From positions 1-14,626 of the forward strand of contig LFWV01000012.1 of the NCBI GenBank assembly GCA_001273335.1: 14,626 bases of DNA. Direction: 5' to 3'. The position numbers were made by a program, and so were the translations under genes. Under the pieces are notes generated by a model that saw only the letters and a list, made by a program, of their open reading frames with translations, was not told where the DNA came from and did no database searches. Of this stretch, positions 1 through 6,518 are shown piece by piece (the first letter of the stretch is position 1; the number at the start of each line of letters is the position of its first letter). The stretch comes from a miscellaneous Crenarchaeota group-1 archaeon SG8-32-3. Its GTDB lineage: Archaea > Thermoproteota > Bathyarchaeia > Bathyarchaeales > Bathycorpusculaceae.

Positions 1-2
1 GA

Positions 3-131
3 CATGTTCACAGGGTAGAAAAAGCCTTAATCTGTCACAACAAGAAGAAAAAAGGGGAAGAGACGCGGGAGATATGTCCACCAACGGAAGTCCTAAATAG
101 TATGTTGCCAAATGGTTTTGGCGAGAGATGA
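3..131 (+). CDS. 3' end of an unidentified gene, cut by the window edge
   Basis: The third forward frame is open from the window edge to a TGA at 129-131. It gives about 42 residues, rich in lysine near the middle and ending in PNGFGER. The stop overlaps the aIF2-beta start in an ATGA arrangement (128-131), as expected for translationally coupled genes in an operon. That overlap is the main reason to prefer this frame. The second frame is also open to a TAG at 98-100 and cannot be excluded. I do not recognise the protein; too little is visible to name a family. Confidence 0.35.
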   Translation, partial: HVHRVEKALICHNKKKKGEETREICPPTEVLNSMLPNGFGER

Positions 132-544
132 ACATGAAATACGATTATGATGAACTGTTGAGGCGCGCTTGCTCGAACATACCTGAGGTTTCACTTAAAC
201 GTGAACGCTTAGAGCTGCCGCGTTTGTATATCACAACTGTGGGTATGCGAACGATAATTTCTAATTTCAAAGAAGTCGCCGACGTCTTGAACCGTGACCC
301 TCAGCATATTCTTAAGTTTTTAACTCGCGAAATGGCCACCGCAGCTACATTTCACGAGTCTAGAGCGGTGTTTCAGGGTAAATTTAAATGGGATAGCTTT
401 GAAAGACTCCTGAAGCGGTACATGGAAAGCTTTGTGATTTGTCCTGTTTGCAAACGTCCAGACACGAAAATCATGAAGGAGAAGCGCTTGTCATTTCTAG
501 TTTGCAATGCATGCGGCGCAAAATCATCCGTTAAGCAGCTGTGA
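128..544 (+). CDS. Translation initiation factor aIF2, beta subunit
   Basis: This is the beta subunit of the archaeal heterotrimeric factor aIF2, which delivers initiator Met-tRNA to the small ribosomal subunit in the cytoplasm. At 138 residues it matches the usual archaeal length of about 135-145. The core alpha/beta domain shows the family's RTIISNFKEVADVLNRDP stretch (residues 41-58) followed by HILKFL. The C-terminal zinc ribbon is complete, with C105, C108, C126 and C129 in CPVC and CNAC pairs. The ATG at 128 overlaps the upstream stop; a second ATG lies at 134 and could be used instead, with no effect on the domain. The stop overlaps the GTG of the next gene by four bases, so the two are very likely made together. 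Confidence 0.96.
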   Translation: MNMKYDYDELLRRACSNIPEVSLKRERLELPRLYITTVGMRTIISNFKEVADVLNRDPQHILKFLTREMATAATFHESRAVFQGKFKWDSFERLLKRYMESFVICPVCKRPDTKIMKEKRLSFLVCNACGAKSSVKQL

Positions 545-855
545 GAGCGAGTCTAAACTTGGAAGCCTACGTTAACCTCAAGAAAATGGGCAGAAATGTG
601 CTTTTGGCTATTTGCGACTGTGATTTGCTTGGCAGAACTTTGAGGCAAGGAAAAATTGTTTTTCATGTGAAAGACGAGTTTTATAATGGCGGTAAAGTCA
701 GCATTGAAGAGGCAGTAGGCATGATTGAAAACTCAACAATCGTAAATCTTGTGGGCAAGAACTGCGTTGAAAAAGCTATATCCCAAGGATACGTGCATCC
801 CGAAGCAGTATTGCAAATAAATGGTGTACCTCACGCTCAGATAGTAAAACTTTGA
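541..855 (+). CDS. DUF424 family protein
   Basis: A 104-residue archaeal protein of the DUF424 family, whose biochemical role is not established. Family features visible are a short beta-rich N terminus with AICDCDLLGRTLRQGK (residues 23-38), the FYNGG turn, the NLVGKNCVEKAI helix and the closing GVPHAQIVKL. It starts at a GTG (541-543) that overlaps the aIF2-beta stop in a GTGA arrangement, which argues for translational coupling. DUF424 genes are commonly neighbours of aIF2-beta in archaea, so a role in translation or ribosome maturation is a reasonable guess, but that is inference from context only. No internal damage is visible. Confidence 0.93.
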   Translation: MRASLNLEAYVNLKKMGRNVLLAICDCDLLGRTLRQGKIVFHVKDEFYNGGKVSIEEAVGMIENSTIVNLVGKNCVEKAISQGYVHPEAVLQINGVPHAQIVKL

Positions 856-880
856 TCATGCTTTTTGACAAATAGTTAAA

Positions 881-1132
881 TCAGCTGTTCGTTTTTTGGA
901 ATAGTTTATCCTCTCTCAATGAATATACGTAGTTGAAGCCGGATTTGACGAGTTCCAGCGCTTCTATTTTAGTTCTAGCTACTTTTCCATAGTAATTGTA
1001 GCTGCCGTGAGGGTGAGCAATGCTTTCCAAGTTAATATGTGTCAACGTCTTCTTTATTCTACAGTGACCGAGAAAATCCCACCTATAACATATTGGCTTT
1101 ATAGTGGTATACCTTATTTGATATATTTCATT
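881..1132 (-). pseudogene. Relic of an archaeal tyrosine recombinase (integrase), C-terminal part
   Basis: On the minus strand one frame is open for 84 codons between stops at 1133-1135 and 881-883. It reads through FLGHCRIKKTLTHINLE, then YYGKVARTKIEALELVKSG, then FNYVYSLREDKLFQK. This matches the end of archaeal Xer-like integrases: the LGH box, the segment that normally carries the catalytic tyrosine, and the characteristic tail of the form KVAKT-EEA-LIEAGFEYV-LFRK. The N-terminal domain and the first catalytic Arg and His-x-x-Arg boxes are absent, and no start codon is suitably placed. The catalytic tyrosine position before INLE reads TH, so the fragment is probably dead. It lies 26 bases after DUF424 and suggests that a mobile element once sat here. 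No att site or tRNA gene was seen next to it. Confidence 0.68.
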
Positions 1133-1146
1133 TCAGGAAATATCGG

Positions 1147-1154
1147 TTATATTA
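1147..1154 (+). promoter_or_regulatory. TATA box of the small coiled-coil gene
   Basis: TTATATTA at 1147-1154 is centred about 31 bases before the GTG at 1182 and 40 before the ATG at 1191. In archaea transcription starts about 25 bases after the TATA centre, which would give a leaderless or very short-leader transcript. Confidence 0.4.
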
Positions 1155-1181
1155 AGTATCGCTATTTATGATAGTGTTGCG

Positions 1182-1487
1182 GTGAAAATAATGTACGAAA
1201 AAAACACAGATAACTGGCAAGAAGAATATGTTTGCAGCAGTGAGGAACCGTTCGAACAAAAAGAAGTCGACATGCTAACAATGCTAGAGTCACTGGGTGG
1301 AGAAGAACGAGCTTTAGTCGCTGAGAAATCTAAATTGGTAACTATGGAAGAAAGCTTGAGGCAGAGAGCAATATGTGAAATAGAAGGTAAGCAGCAACGA
1401 ATAAAGAACTTGAAATATGAGATTCCTGAACTTAGGCAGCGTTGTGAAGCTTTAGCGAAAGCCTTAGGCATACCAGTTCAGAAGTAA
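1182..1487 (+). CDS. Small coiled-coil protein of unknown function
   Basis: A 101-residue acidic-to-basic soluble protein with no membrane segment. Residues from about 26 to 95 are mostly Glu, Lys, Gln, Arg and Leu in a heptad-like pattern (for example LVTMEESLRQRAICEIEGKQ), predicting one long helix or coiled coil, ending in a short ALGIPVQK tail. I do not recognise a family. The GTG at 1182 or the ATG at 1191 could be the start; there is no clear ribosome binding site, and a TATA box at 1147-1154 fits a leaderless message. A T-rich tract follows the stop directly. The complementary strand is open over nearly the same span, but the promoter and terminator both favour this strand. It stands alone between two gene relics. 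Confidence 0.6.
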   Translation: MKIMYEKNTDNWQEEYVCSSEEPFEQKEVDMLTMLESLGGEERALVAEKSKLVTMEESLRQRAICEIEGKQQRIKNLKYEIPELRQRCEALAKALGIPVQK

Positions 1488-1491
1488 CAAA

Positions 1492-1506
1492 TCTTTCTTT
1501 TTTTAT
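1492..1506 (+). terminator. T-rich transcription end after the coiled-coil gene
   Basis: The stop codon at 1485-1487 is followed within a few bases by TCTTTCTTTTTTTAT. Archaeal RNA polymerase ends readily at such T tracts without a hairpin, so this is a likely terminator. Confidence 0.5.
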
Positions 1507-1558
1507 AATGATTTAGTTTAGACCTGAACTTTCACATTCAAAAAAATCAGTTTAGTGA

Positions 1559-1663
1559 AGGACCAGCATAGCTTTGGCATATGTCCTGTTTAACGCGAAA
1601 TTAGATTTAGAAGACAAAGTGATTGAAAATGTACAAAGGGTAGCGAGCGCTAATTTACTGTAG
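1559..1663 (+). pseudogene. Fragment resembling an Lrp/AsnC ligand-binding (RAM) domain
   Basis: One forward frame, open from 1559 to a TAG at 1661-1663, reads TSIALAYVLFNAKLDLEDKV and then IENVQRVASANLL. The pattern A-YVL-N--L--E--V-E-V resembles the first beta strand and helix of the Lrp/AsnC C-terminal domain, which archaea also carry as stand-alone proteins of about 75-80 residues. The rest of the domain (the GxxD region and the last strands) is missing and the following bases show no continuation in another frame that I could find. I read it as a decayed remnant. A coding accident in AT-rich DNA is possible, since only about 28 residues support the match. Confidence 0.35.
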
Positions 1664-1886
1664 ATTCAAGTTTATTATTGAAAAATGAAAAAGGAGAAAA
1701 GTTGCGAAGATAAATAGAACATAGCCCGCTTTCTATTTTAAGCTTAGATTGTTAAACTCTGGCAAACTTTAAAGTTTAAGATTAGAGCTTTTTTAGCGCC
1801 TTACGAGTTTAACAACAAATCTTATTTAACGAATGTATTTACATCTATTTCTAGATCCTTTCACATAATTCAGGACGAAATAAGAC
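1664..1886. other. Gene-poor stretch with a palindrome and T run
   Basis: Together with the RAM-like relic this makes about 400 bases without an intact gene. It contains a perfect 14-base palindrome AAACTTTAAAGTTT at 1764-1777. An imperfect pair of flanking arms surrounds it (near 1742-1757 and 1773-1788), followed by a run of six T at 1790-1795. The arrangement could form a hairpin with a T tail, or be a protein-binding site upstream of the surface-protein gene. No convincing TATA box for that gene could be fixed; CTTATTTAAC near 1820-1829 is the best candidate. Confidence 0.25.
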
Positions 1887-3230
1887 ATGAAAATCACTCT
1901 TTCCAAGCGCGCTTTCGCAGTAATTTTGGTAATCGCTCTTGCCCTCACAGCTGTCAATACATACTTGATATTTGACTTAAGGCGAGCACTTGAAGATGCT
2001 GCGAACGACTCTCAGTACGATTATATGATTTTTCAAGATGGTAACACGTATAAGGCGAAAAACCAGAAAAGCGGTTTTGTAGACTTCACTTCAGCCGACG
2101 CTGCCCTCGTCTTAAACCAAGCAATAGTCGAAGGAAACACCATTTACATTAAAGCAGGTAATTACACGTTAATCTCAGACATTCAAGTATACAACAAGAA
2201 GAACACCAAAATACTTAGTGACGGCGCGGCAATAATAGGCAACGGCAAAAAGCTAATAATAAAGGGCGACAGCTACGCTACTTCGCAGGATAACTCTGTT
2301 TCAGGCTTAAAAATAATCAACGGCACTCTGAGAATTGAAAACTCTTTTGGAACAAAAGTATCAAGCATGGCATTCGTAAACAGTTCCACGGCACTTGAGC
2401 TAGCTAACACGGAAACTTGGAGCGAAGGCACAAAAATAGAAGATTGCCGATTTGAAAATTCTAGAGAAAGCATAGTTTTTAGGGCACCAACAGGCAACAG
2501 CACTGGGTCTTACGCCAGCTCGCAAATAAGTCGCTGCTTTTTCAATATTCATGACGATTCAGTGGGCATAACAGTTGAGTACCTCGCGGAATTCTCTGAC
2601 AGCCAACTACAAAACGTTAGAATGTGGATGGGCGAAAACGGCATGCGTAACCAGACGGGGTTGCTGGTTAACGGCTCAATGCATCAAACATTATTATCAG
2701 GAGTGGTCTTCGAGTCATTCGCGGATTATCCCGATCAACTCTATGCAATATCCTTAGGAGAAACATCAATTACTCCTCCAATTCTCGGGGGCGACATCAG
2801 CTTCCTAGGCAACTGGACTGCAAAAATTCATAATCCCTTCAGCAAGTGGATTTCTGGGCTTAACGCCGTCTTCAAACATGAAAACTTGGATATTCAAATA
2901 GGACTAAACGGGGAGTACGGAGTCACGCAAGAATTTCAACTTAGACCCGATACAATTTTAAGCTTTAAACCAAAAATTCAGGTTCAAGGCAGCTTTGCAG
3001 CAAACGAAACCGTCAAGGTCAGATTCCGCTTGGAATTTATCGACAACATAATCTCCAGAAACGTGGAAAAATCCTTCACCAATAGCACAACATTATGGCT
3101 AAGCGATGATGACATTCTGCGAATGTTTCCATCACAAAGCATTATTTGGGCTATCCTTATCGATGCTACGGTTAACTCTGCTTCAACAGACGCTGTCGTT
3201 CAAGTAAGCCTTTATGGAGTAACCACATAA
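1887..3230 (+). CDS. Membrane-anchored right-handed beta-helix surface protein
   Basis: A 447-residue protein predicted to face the outside of the cell. Residues 9-29 form one hydrophobic segment after a short basic start (MKITLSKR), so it is a signal anchor or an uncleaved signal. After a linker, FQDGNTYKAKNQKSG (residues 49-63) is the opening seen in archaeal pectate-lyase-like surface proteins. Residues of about 70-300 show the short repeated strands and asparagine-rich turns of a parallel beta-helix (TIYIKAGNYTL, IIGNGKKLIIKG, SVSGLKIINGTLRIENS). There are many N-x-S/T sites, consistent with glycosylation. The last 120 residues look like a separate beta-sandwich. No catalytic residues of polysaccharide lyases can be recognised, so binding or structural use is as likely as enzyme activity. 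It converges on the aspartase gene with only 9 bases between stops. Confidence 0.75.
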   Translation: MKITLSKRAFAVILVIALALTAVNTYLIFDLRRALEDAANDSQYDYMIFQDGNTYKAKNQKSGFVDFTSADAALVLNQAIVEGNTIYIKAGNYTLISDIQVYNKKNTKILSDGAAIIGNGKKLIIKGDSYATSQDNSVSGLKIINGTLRIENSFGTKVSSMAFVNSSTALELANTETWSEGTKIEDCRFENSRESIVFRAPTGNSTGSYASSQISRCFFNIHDDSVGITVEYLAEFSDSQLQNVRMWMGENGMRNQTGLLVNGSMHQTLLSGVVFESFADYPDQLYAISLGETSITPPILGGDISFLGNWTAKIHNPFSKWISGLNAVFKHENLDIQIGLNGEYGVTQEFQLRPDTILSFKPKIQVQGSFAANETVKVRFRLEFIDNIISRNVEKSFTNSTTLWLSDDDILRMFPSQSIIWAILIDATVNSASTDAVVQVSLYGVTT

Positions 3231-3239
3231 CAAAAACGT

Positions 3240-4634
3240 TTAGCTGGGTTTTGTTTTGTTGAATAGGCGTTTAGGGTCAAGTATACGATTCAGTTCTTCA
3301 GGTTTAAGCACACCCTTCTCCAGCACAATCTCCTTTACCGACCGCCCCTCATCCAACGCCTGCTTAGCAATTTTGGCTGCTTCCAAATATCCAATGTGTG
3401 GCGATAGAAACGTTGCCAATGCAGGATTCTTTTCTAGATACTGAGCGCAACGCTTCTTATTTACAGATATGCCCTTGACACATTTTCTTCTGAAAACGGG
3501 TAGGTAATTCGTCAAGATTCTGATGGAAAAGAGGACGTTGTGCATTATCACGGGCATCATAACGTTCAACTCCATTTGCCCAGCTTGCACAGCAAAAGAC
3601 ACGGTTAAATCGTTGCCTACCACTTGAAACGCCACCATGTCCAAGCACTCAGCCATAACAGGGTTAACTTTACCAGGCATTATGGATGAGCCGGGCTGAA
3701 CCGGCGGAAGCTCAATTTCCGCCAATCCCGTTGTGGGTCCGGACGATAGTAACCGCAGGTCGTTCGCTATTCTGATAAGCTCTAATGCTAACTCTTTGAT
3801 TGCGCTGGAAATCGTTTGAACTGGTCTGTAGCTTTGAAGCGCTTCAAATGCATTTCTAGCGGGCTTCAATGGAAAGCCGGTCATCTTCCTCAGTTCTGCT
3901 ATTGCTAGTTGCTTGTACTTGGGGTGCGTGTTAGTTCCTGTGCCTACAGCTGTACCGCCCAACGCTAGTGCATAAAGGTTTTTCTGCCGTTCCTTTAGCT
4001 GGTTGCGTGCATTTCGTATTACTGATGCGTAGGCGCTGAACTCTTGACCTATAGTTATGGGAACAGCGTCTTGCAGGTGAGTTCGACCTGGCTTCACCGT
4101 TTTGAAGTATTTCTTGCTTAACTCTTCAAAGGTGTCCGCGAGTTTGTCCAATTCTTTAAGCAACGACTGAAGCGCCATCAGAACCGCTATGTGAGTAGCA
4201 GTGGGGAACGAGTCGTTCGTGGATTGTCCCATGTTAACATGGTCGTTGGGACCCACGCTTTTGTAGTCACCCTTGTTTTTTCCAAGAATTTCTAAGGCAC
4301 GGTTTGCCAAAACTTCATTAACGTTCATGTTAAACGATGTACCCGCGCCAGCTTGAAAGACGTCAACTACAAACTGGTCCAATAACTTGTCGGCTAGAAC
4401 CTCGTCGCAAGCCTGTACAATCGCCTGTTTACGCTTTTCATCAAGCCAGCCTACCTCCGCGTTGGCTAACGCTGCAGCTTTTTTTACCATCACATAAGCT
4501 TCAATAAAAACGAGGGGGGGTCTAATTCCGCTAACTGGAAAATTCTCAGTAGCCCTTAAAGTTTGAATTCCGTAATACGCGTTTTCAGGTATCGCTTTTT
4601 CGCCGAGAGGATCAACTTCTATTCGTGTTTTCAT
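3240..4634 (-). CDS. aspA: Aspartate ammonia-lyase (aspartase)
   Basis: Cytoplasmic enzyme of the fumarase/aspartase superfamily that splits L-aspartate into fumarate and ammonia, reversibly. It has 464 residues from the ATG at 4634, against about 468-478 for bacterial aspartases. All signature regions are present: GAGTSFNMN (about 97-105), NMGQSTNDSFPTATH (134-148), GRTHLQDAVP (183-192) with the active-site Thr-His, and the flexible loop GSSIMPGKVNP (315-325) with the catalytic serine. TLRATENFPVSG near residue 26 and the IVLEKGVL C-terminal motif favour aspartase over class II fumarase; the AspB type of Bacillus is the closest pattern I know. A TTG three bases upstream is possible, but AGGAGA lies seven bases before the ATG. 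Its start overlaps the stop of a degenerate upstream reading frame. Confidence 0.9.
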   Translation of the reverse strand: MKTRIEVDPLGEKAIPENAYYGIQTLRATENFPVSGIRPPLVFIEAYVMVKKAAALANAEVGWLDEKRKQAIVQACDEVLADKLLDQFVVDVFQAGAGTSFNMNVNEVLANRALEILGKNKGDYKSVGPNDHVNMGQSTNDSFPTATHIAVLMALQSLLKELDKLADTFEELSKKYFKTVKPGRTHLQDAVPITIGQEFSAYASVIRNARNQLKERQKNLYALALGGTAVGTGTNTHPKYKQLAIAELRKMTGFPLKPARNAFEALQSYRPVQTISSAIKELALELIRIANDLRLLSSGPTTGLAEIELPPVQPGSSIMPGKVNPVMAECLDMVAFQVVGNDLTVSFAVQAGQMELNVMMPVIMHNVLFSIRILTNYLPVFRRKCVKGISVNKKRCAQYLEKNPALATFLSPHIGYLEAAKIAKQALDEGRSVKEIVLEKGVLKPEELNRILDPKRLFNKTKPS

Positions 4635-5112
4635 CAATTAGTCTCCTGTCCTCTTTTAGGATGAGGTTGCTCAAGTATTTTCTTCTCAGTTTTCAATATA
4701 ACTCCTATGACTTTAATGTTCTTTGGGCATAGTTGCGTAAAACTTCCGATTTGAGCATAAACAATTACAGATTTCTTTCTTCAATTCTGCCGATTACTTC
4801 TGGATGTAAGCCTGGAAACTCTTTAAGCCATTTAAGGTAAGAATCTTATAGCAACGTCGGTTGAGCCTAGTTTCTCGGCGAGCACCTTCTGTTACATTAA
4901 AGAATAATACATAAACCTTGAAAGTAGAATAAACATTCCATCAAATTCTTGAAGATTTTCCACTGCAAGAAACAATTTTACTTTTATTAGTATTGGCATG
5001 ATTTCCAAGGTGTTTGCAGTTATTTTTTCAGCAATAACTTTGTCTGACCAAATGGGATTTGCAGTTACAGTAACTTTCGATGATAAACGCCTTGGGCGAT
5101 TTAATTTTTATA
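4634..5112 (-). pseudogene. Degenerate, frameshifted gene remnant upstream of aspA
   Basis: Minus-strand segments read like one broken protein. From 5112 to 4895 a frame is open for about 72 codons (for example VTANPIWSDKVIAEKI, then LFLAVENLQEFDG) and ends at a TAA at 4892-4894. The same frame continues as QKVLAEKLGSTDVAIRFL. It then shifts to another frame for YLKWLKEFPGLHPEV and IGRIEERN (to 4765). It shifts back for SVIVYAQIGSFTQLCPKN and VIGVILKTEKK, ending at a TGA (4634-4636) that overlaps the aspA ATG as TGATG. At least one internal stop and two frameshifts are needed. I do not recognise the family. A 43-residue frame on the plus strand (4998-5129) overlaps the region and is the main alternative reading of its right end. 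Confidence 0.35.
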
Positions 5113-5116
5113 TAAG
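5105..5116 (+). promoter_or_regulatory. TATA box of the DRE-TIM metallolyase gene
   Basis: TTTTTATATAAG is a near-consensus archaeal TATA element. Its centre is about 59 bases before the ATG at 5170, so transcription should start near 5136 and leave a leader of roughly 30 bases. Confidence 0.6.
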
Positions 5117-5169
5117 AATACGCAGATAAAAACAACACGTTTCAACTTAATATTTTGGGCTGAGTATTC

Positions 5170-6495
5170 ATGAGAAAGACCATATTTAAAAAGCTTGAAG
5201 CTCAAGGACTCATCTCAAATTATAATCGTCTTAGAAAAAACTTGCCACCAAAACTCCCCAAAAAAGTTTTCCTCTGGGATGAAACCTTCCGAGAAGGTTT
5301 AAAGGCTCCCACAGTGTTTCTGACCTACGTAGAGCAAGTTAAGCTCGCCAAGTTGATGGACGAAACGGGCATATCCATAATTAACGTTGGTTTCCCAGCT
5401 CTCTCTGAAAACGACAAACATAACATTAAACGAATTGTCAACGAAAACTTCAAAAACACAACTCTCACAGCCTCAGCCAAAGCCACAAAAGAAAGCGTGG
5501 ATGCCTGCTTGGAATGCAGATTAAAAGAAATAACGATAGAAGCACCGTTCAACGGGCTTAACCTCAAATACAATCTAAAAATTACCAAGCAGCAAGCGCT
5601 GAAAAGAACCGTTGAGAGTATTGAATATGCACGAAAAAACGGTGCAAAAGTAAACTTCATCCTCATGGATGGCACAAGAACACCTCTCGAAGACATATTG
5701 CAAATCTTTGAAGCCGCAGCCAACGCTGGTGCAAGTAGGCTAGTCATAGCTGACTCGGTTGGTTTCATGCGACCACTTTCAATGCGCTATTTAATGGCTC
5801 GCATTAGAGATGGCTTGCCAGAAAATGTAAAACGTAAAACGGCACTTTCTGTTCACTGCCACAACGACTTCGGCTTGGGCACAGCGAACACTCTAGCAGC
5901 AGTAGAAGAAGGCGTAACTTACCTTCATACATGCCTTGCAGGTTTTGGGGAACGTGCAGGTATAGCGCCTTTCGAAGAGGTTGCCACAGCATTAGAATTG
6001 CTTTATAATATTGATACTGGAGTTGATTTGGGAAGGGTATACAGGCTTGCGCAGTCAGCTGGAAAAGCGTTTGCGTTGCCTGTTCAGTTTCATAAGCCAA
6101 TAATAGGTGATAGTATCTTCACTCATGAGGTAGATCAGGATTTGGAAGAGATGCGGGCGCATCCGTTGCTTTTTGAGCCTTTTCCACCTCAAATTGTTGG
6201 GCGCGAAACAACTCTTTTCATTGGAAGAAACACTGCGCAGACATTAATTCAGCAACTTATGGAAAAAGCGGGAATAAGGGCTTCTCCTCGGCAGATGGAT
6301 GAATTATTTAGGCGCTTGAAAGGTCCGCAGGAAAACTTGGATAAAGGGGAGTCTCAGATGACTTTTTATGAAGTTAAGAAGCTTATGAAGGACTTGCTAA
6401 AAGGCTATTCAATGTGGGACTTCTGGCGTTTGGTTGAGCAGATAACTAGGCAAAAGCCTAAGCTGCAGGAAAACAAGAAAAAAACCCGTTTATGA
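5170..6495 (+). CDS. Atypical DRE-TIM metallolyase (isopropylmalate/homocitrate synthase superfamily)
   Basis: A 441-residue cytoplasmic TIM-barrel enzyme. Members condense an acyl-CoA with a 2-oxo acid or cleave the reverse product. Visible active-site parts are D37-E-T-F-R41-E-G in place of the usual D-T-T-L-R-D-G, the metal-binding H229-x-H231-N-D, and GFGERAG (258-264). After the barrel come FTHEVDQD (317-324) and GRETTLFIGRNTAQ (344-357), where typical synthases have FxHESGIH and GKHSGRH. The residues 325-440 form a helical subdomain; the C-terminal leucine-type regulatory domain is absent. The barrel fold and metal site are intact, but the altered loops mean the substrate cannot be assigned to isopropylmalate, citramalate or homocitrate. 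It has its own promoter and converges on the LipS1 gene with 23 bases between them. Confidence 0.8.
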   Translation: MRKTIFKKLEAQGLISNYNRLRKNLPPKLPKKVFLWDETFREGLKAPTVFLTYVEQVKLAKLMDETGISIINVGFPALSENDKHNIKRIVNENFKNTTLTASAKATKESVDACLECRLKEITIEAPFNGLNLKYNLKITKQQALKRTVESIEYARKNGAKVNFILMDGTRTPLEDILQIFEAAANAGASRLVIADSVGFMRPLSMRYLMARIRDGLPENVKRKTALSVHCHNDFGLGTANTLAAVEEGVTYLHTCLAGFGERAGIAPFEEVATALELLYNIDTGVDLGRVYRLAQSAGKAFALPVQFHKPIIGDSIFTHEVDQDLEEMRAHPLLFEPFPPQIVGRETTLFIGRNTAQTLIQQLMEKAGIRASPRQMDELFRRLKGPQENLDKGESQMTFYEVKKLMKDLLKGYSMWDFWRLVEQITRQKPKLQENKKKTRL

Positions 6496-6518
6496 AACTG
6501 ACTGGAGTTCTAGAACCT

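Noticed and set aside
1166..1471. Minus-strand frame opposite the coiled-coil gene
   Set aside because: It has a cysteine- and serine-rich composition without a domain, while the plus-strand frame has a TATA box before it and a T-rich terminator after it.
6507..6516. Palindrome GTTCTAGAAC between the convergent DRE-TIM and lipS1 genes
   Set aside because: Ten bases with no T run on either side are too little to call a bidirectional terminator.
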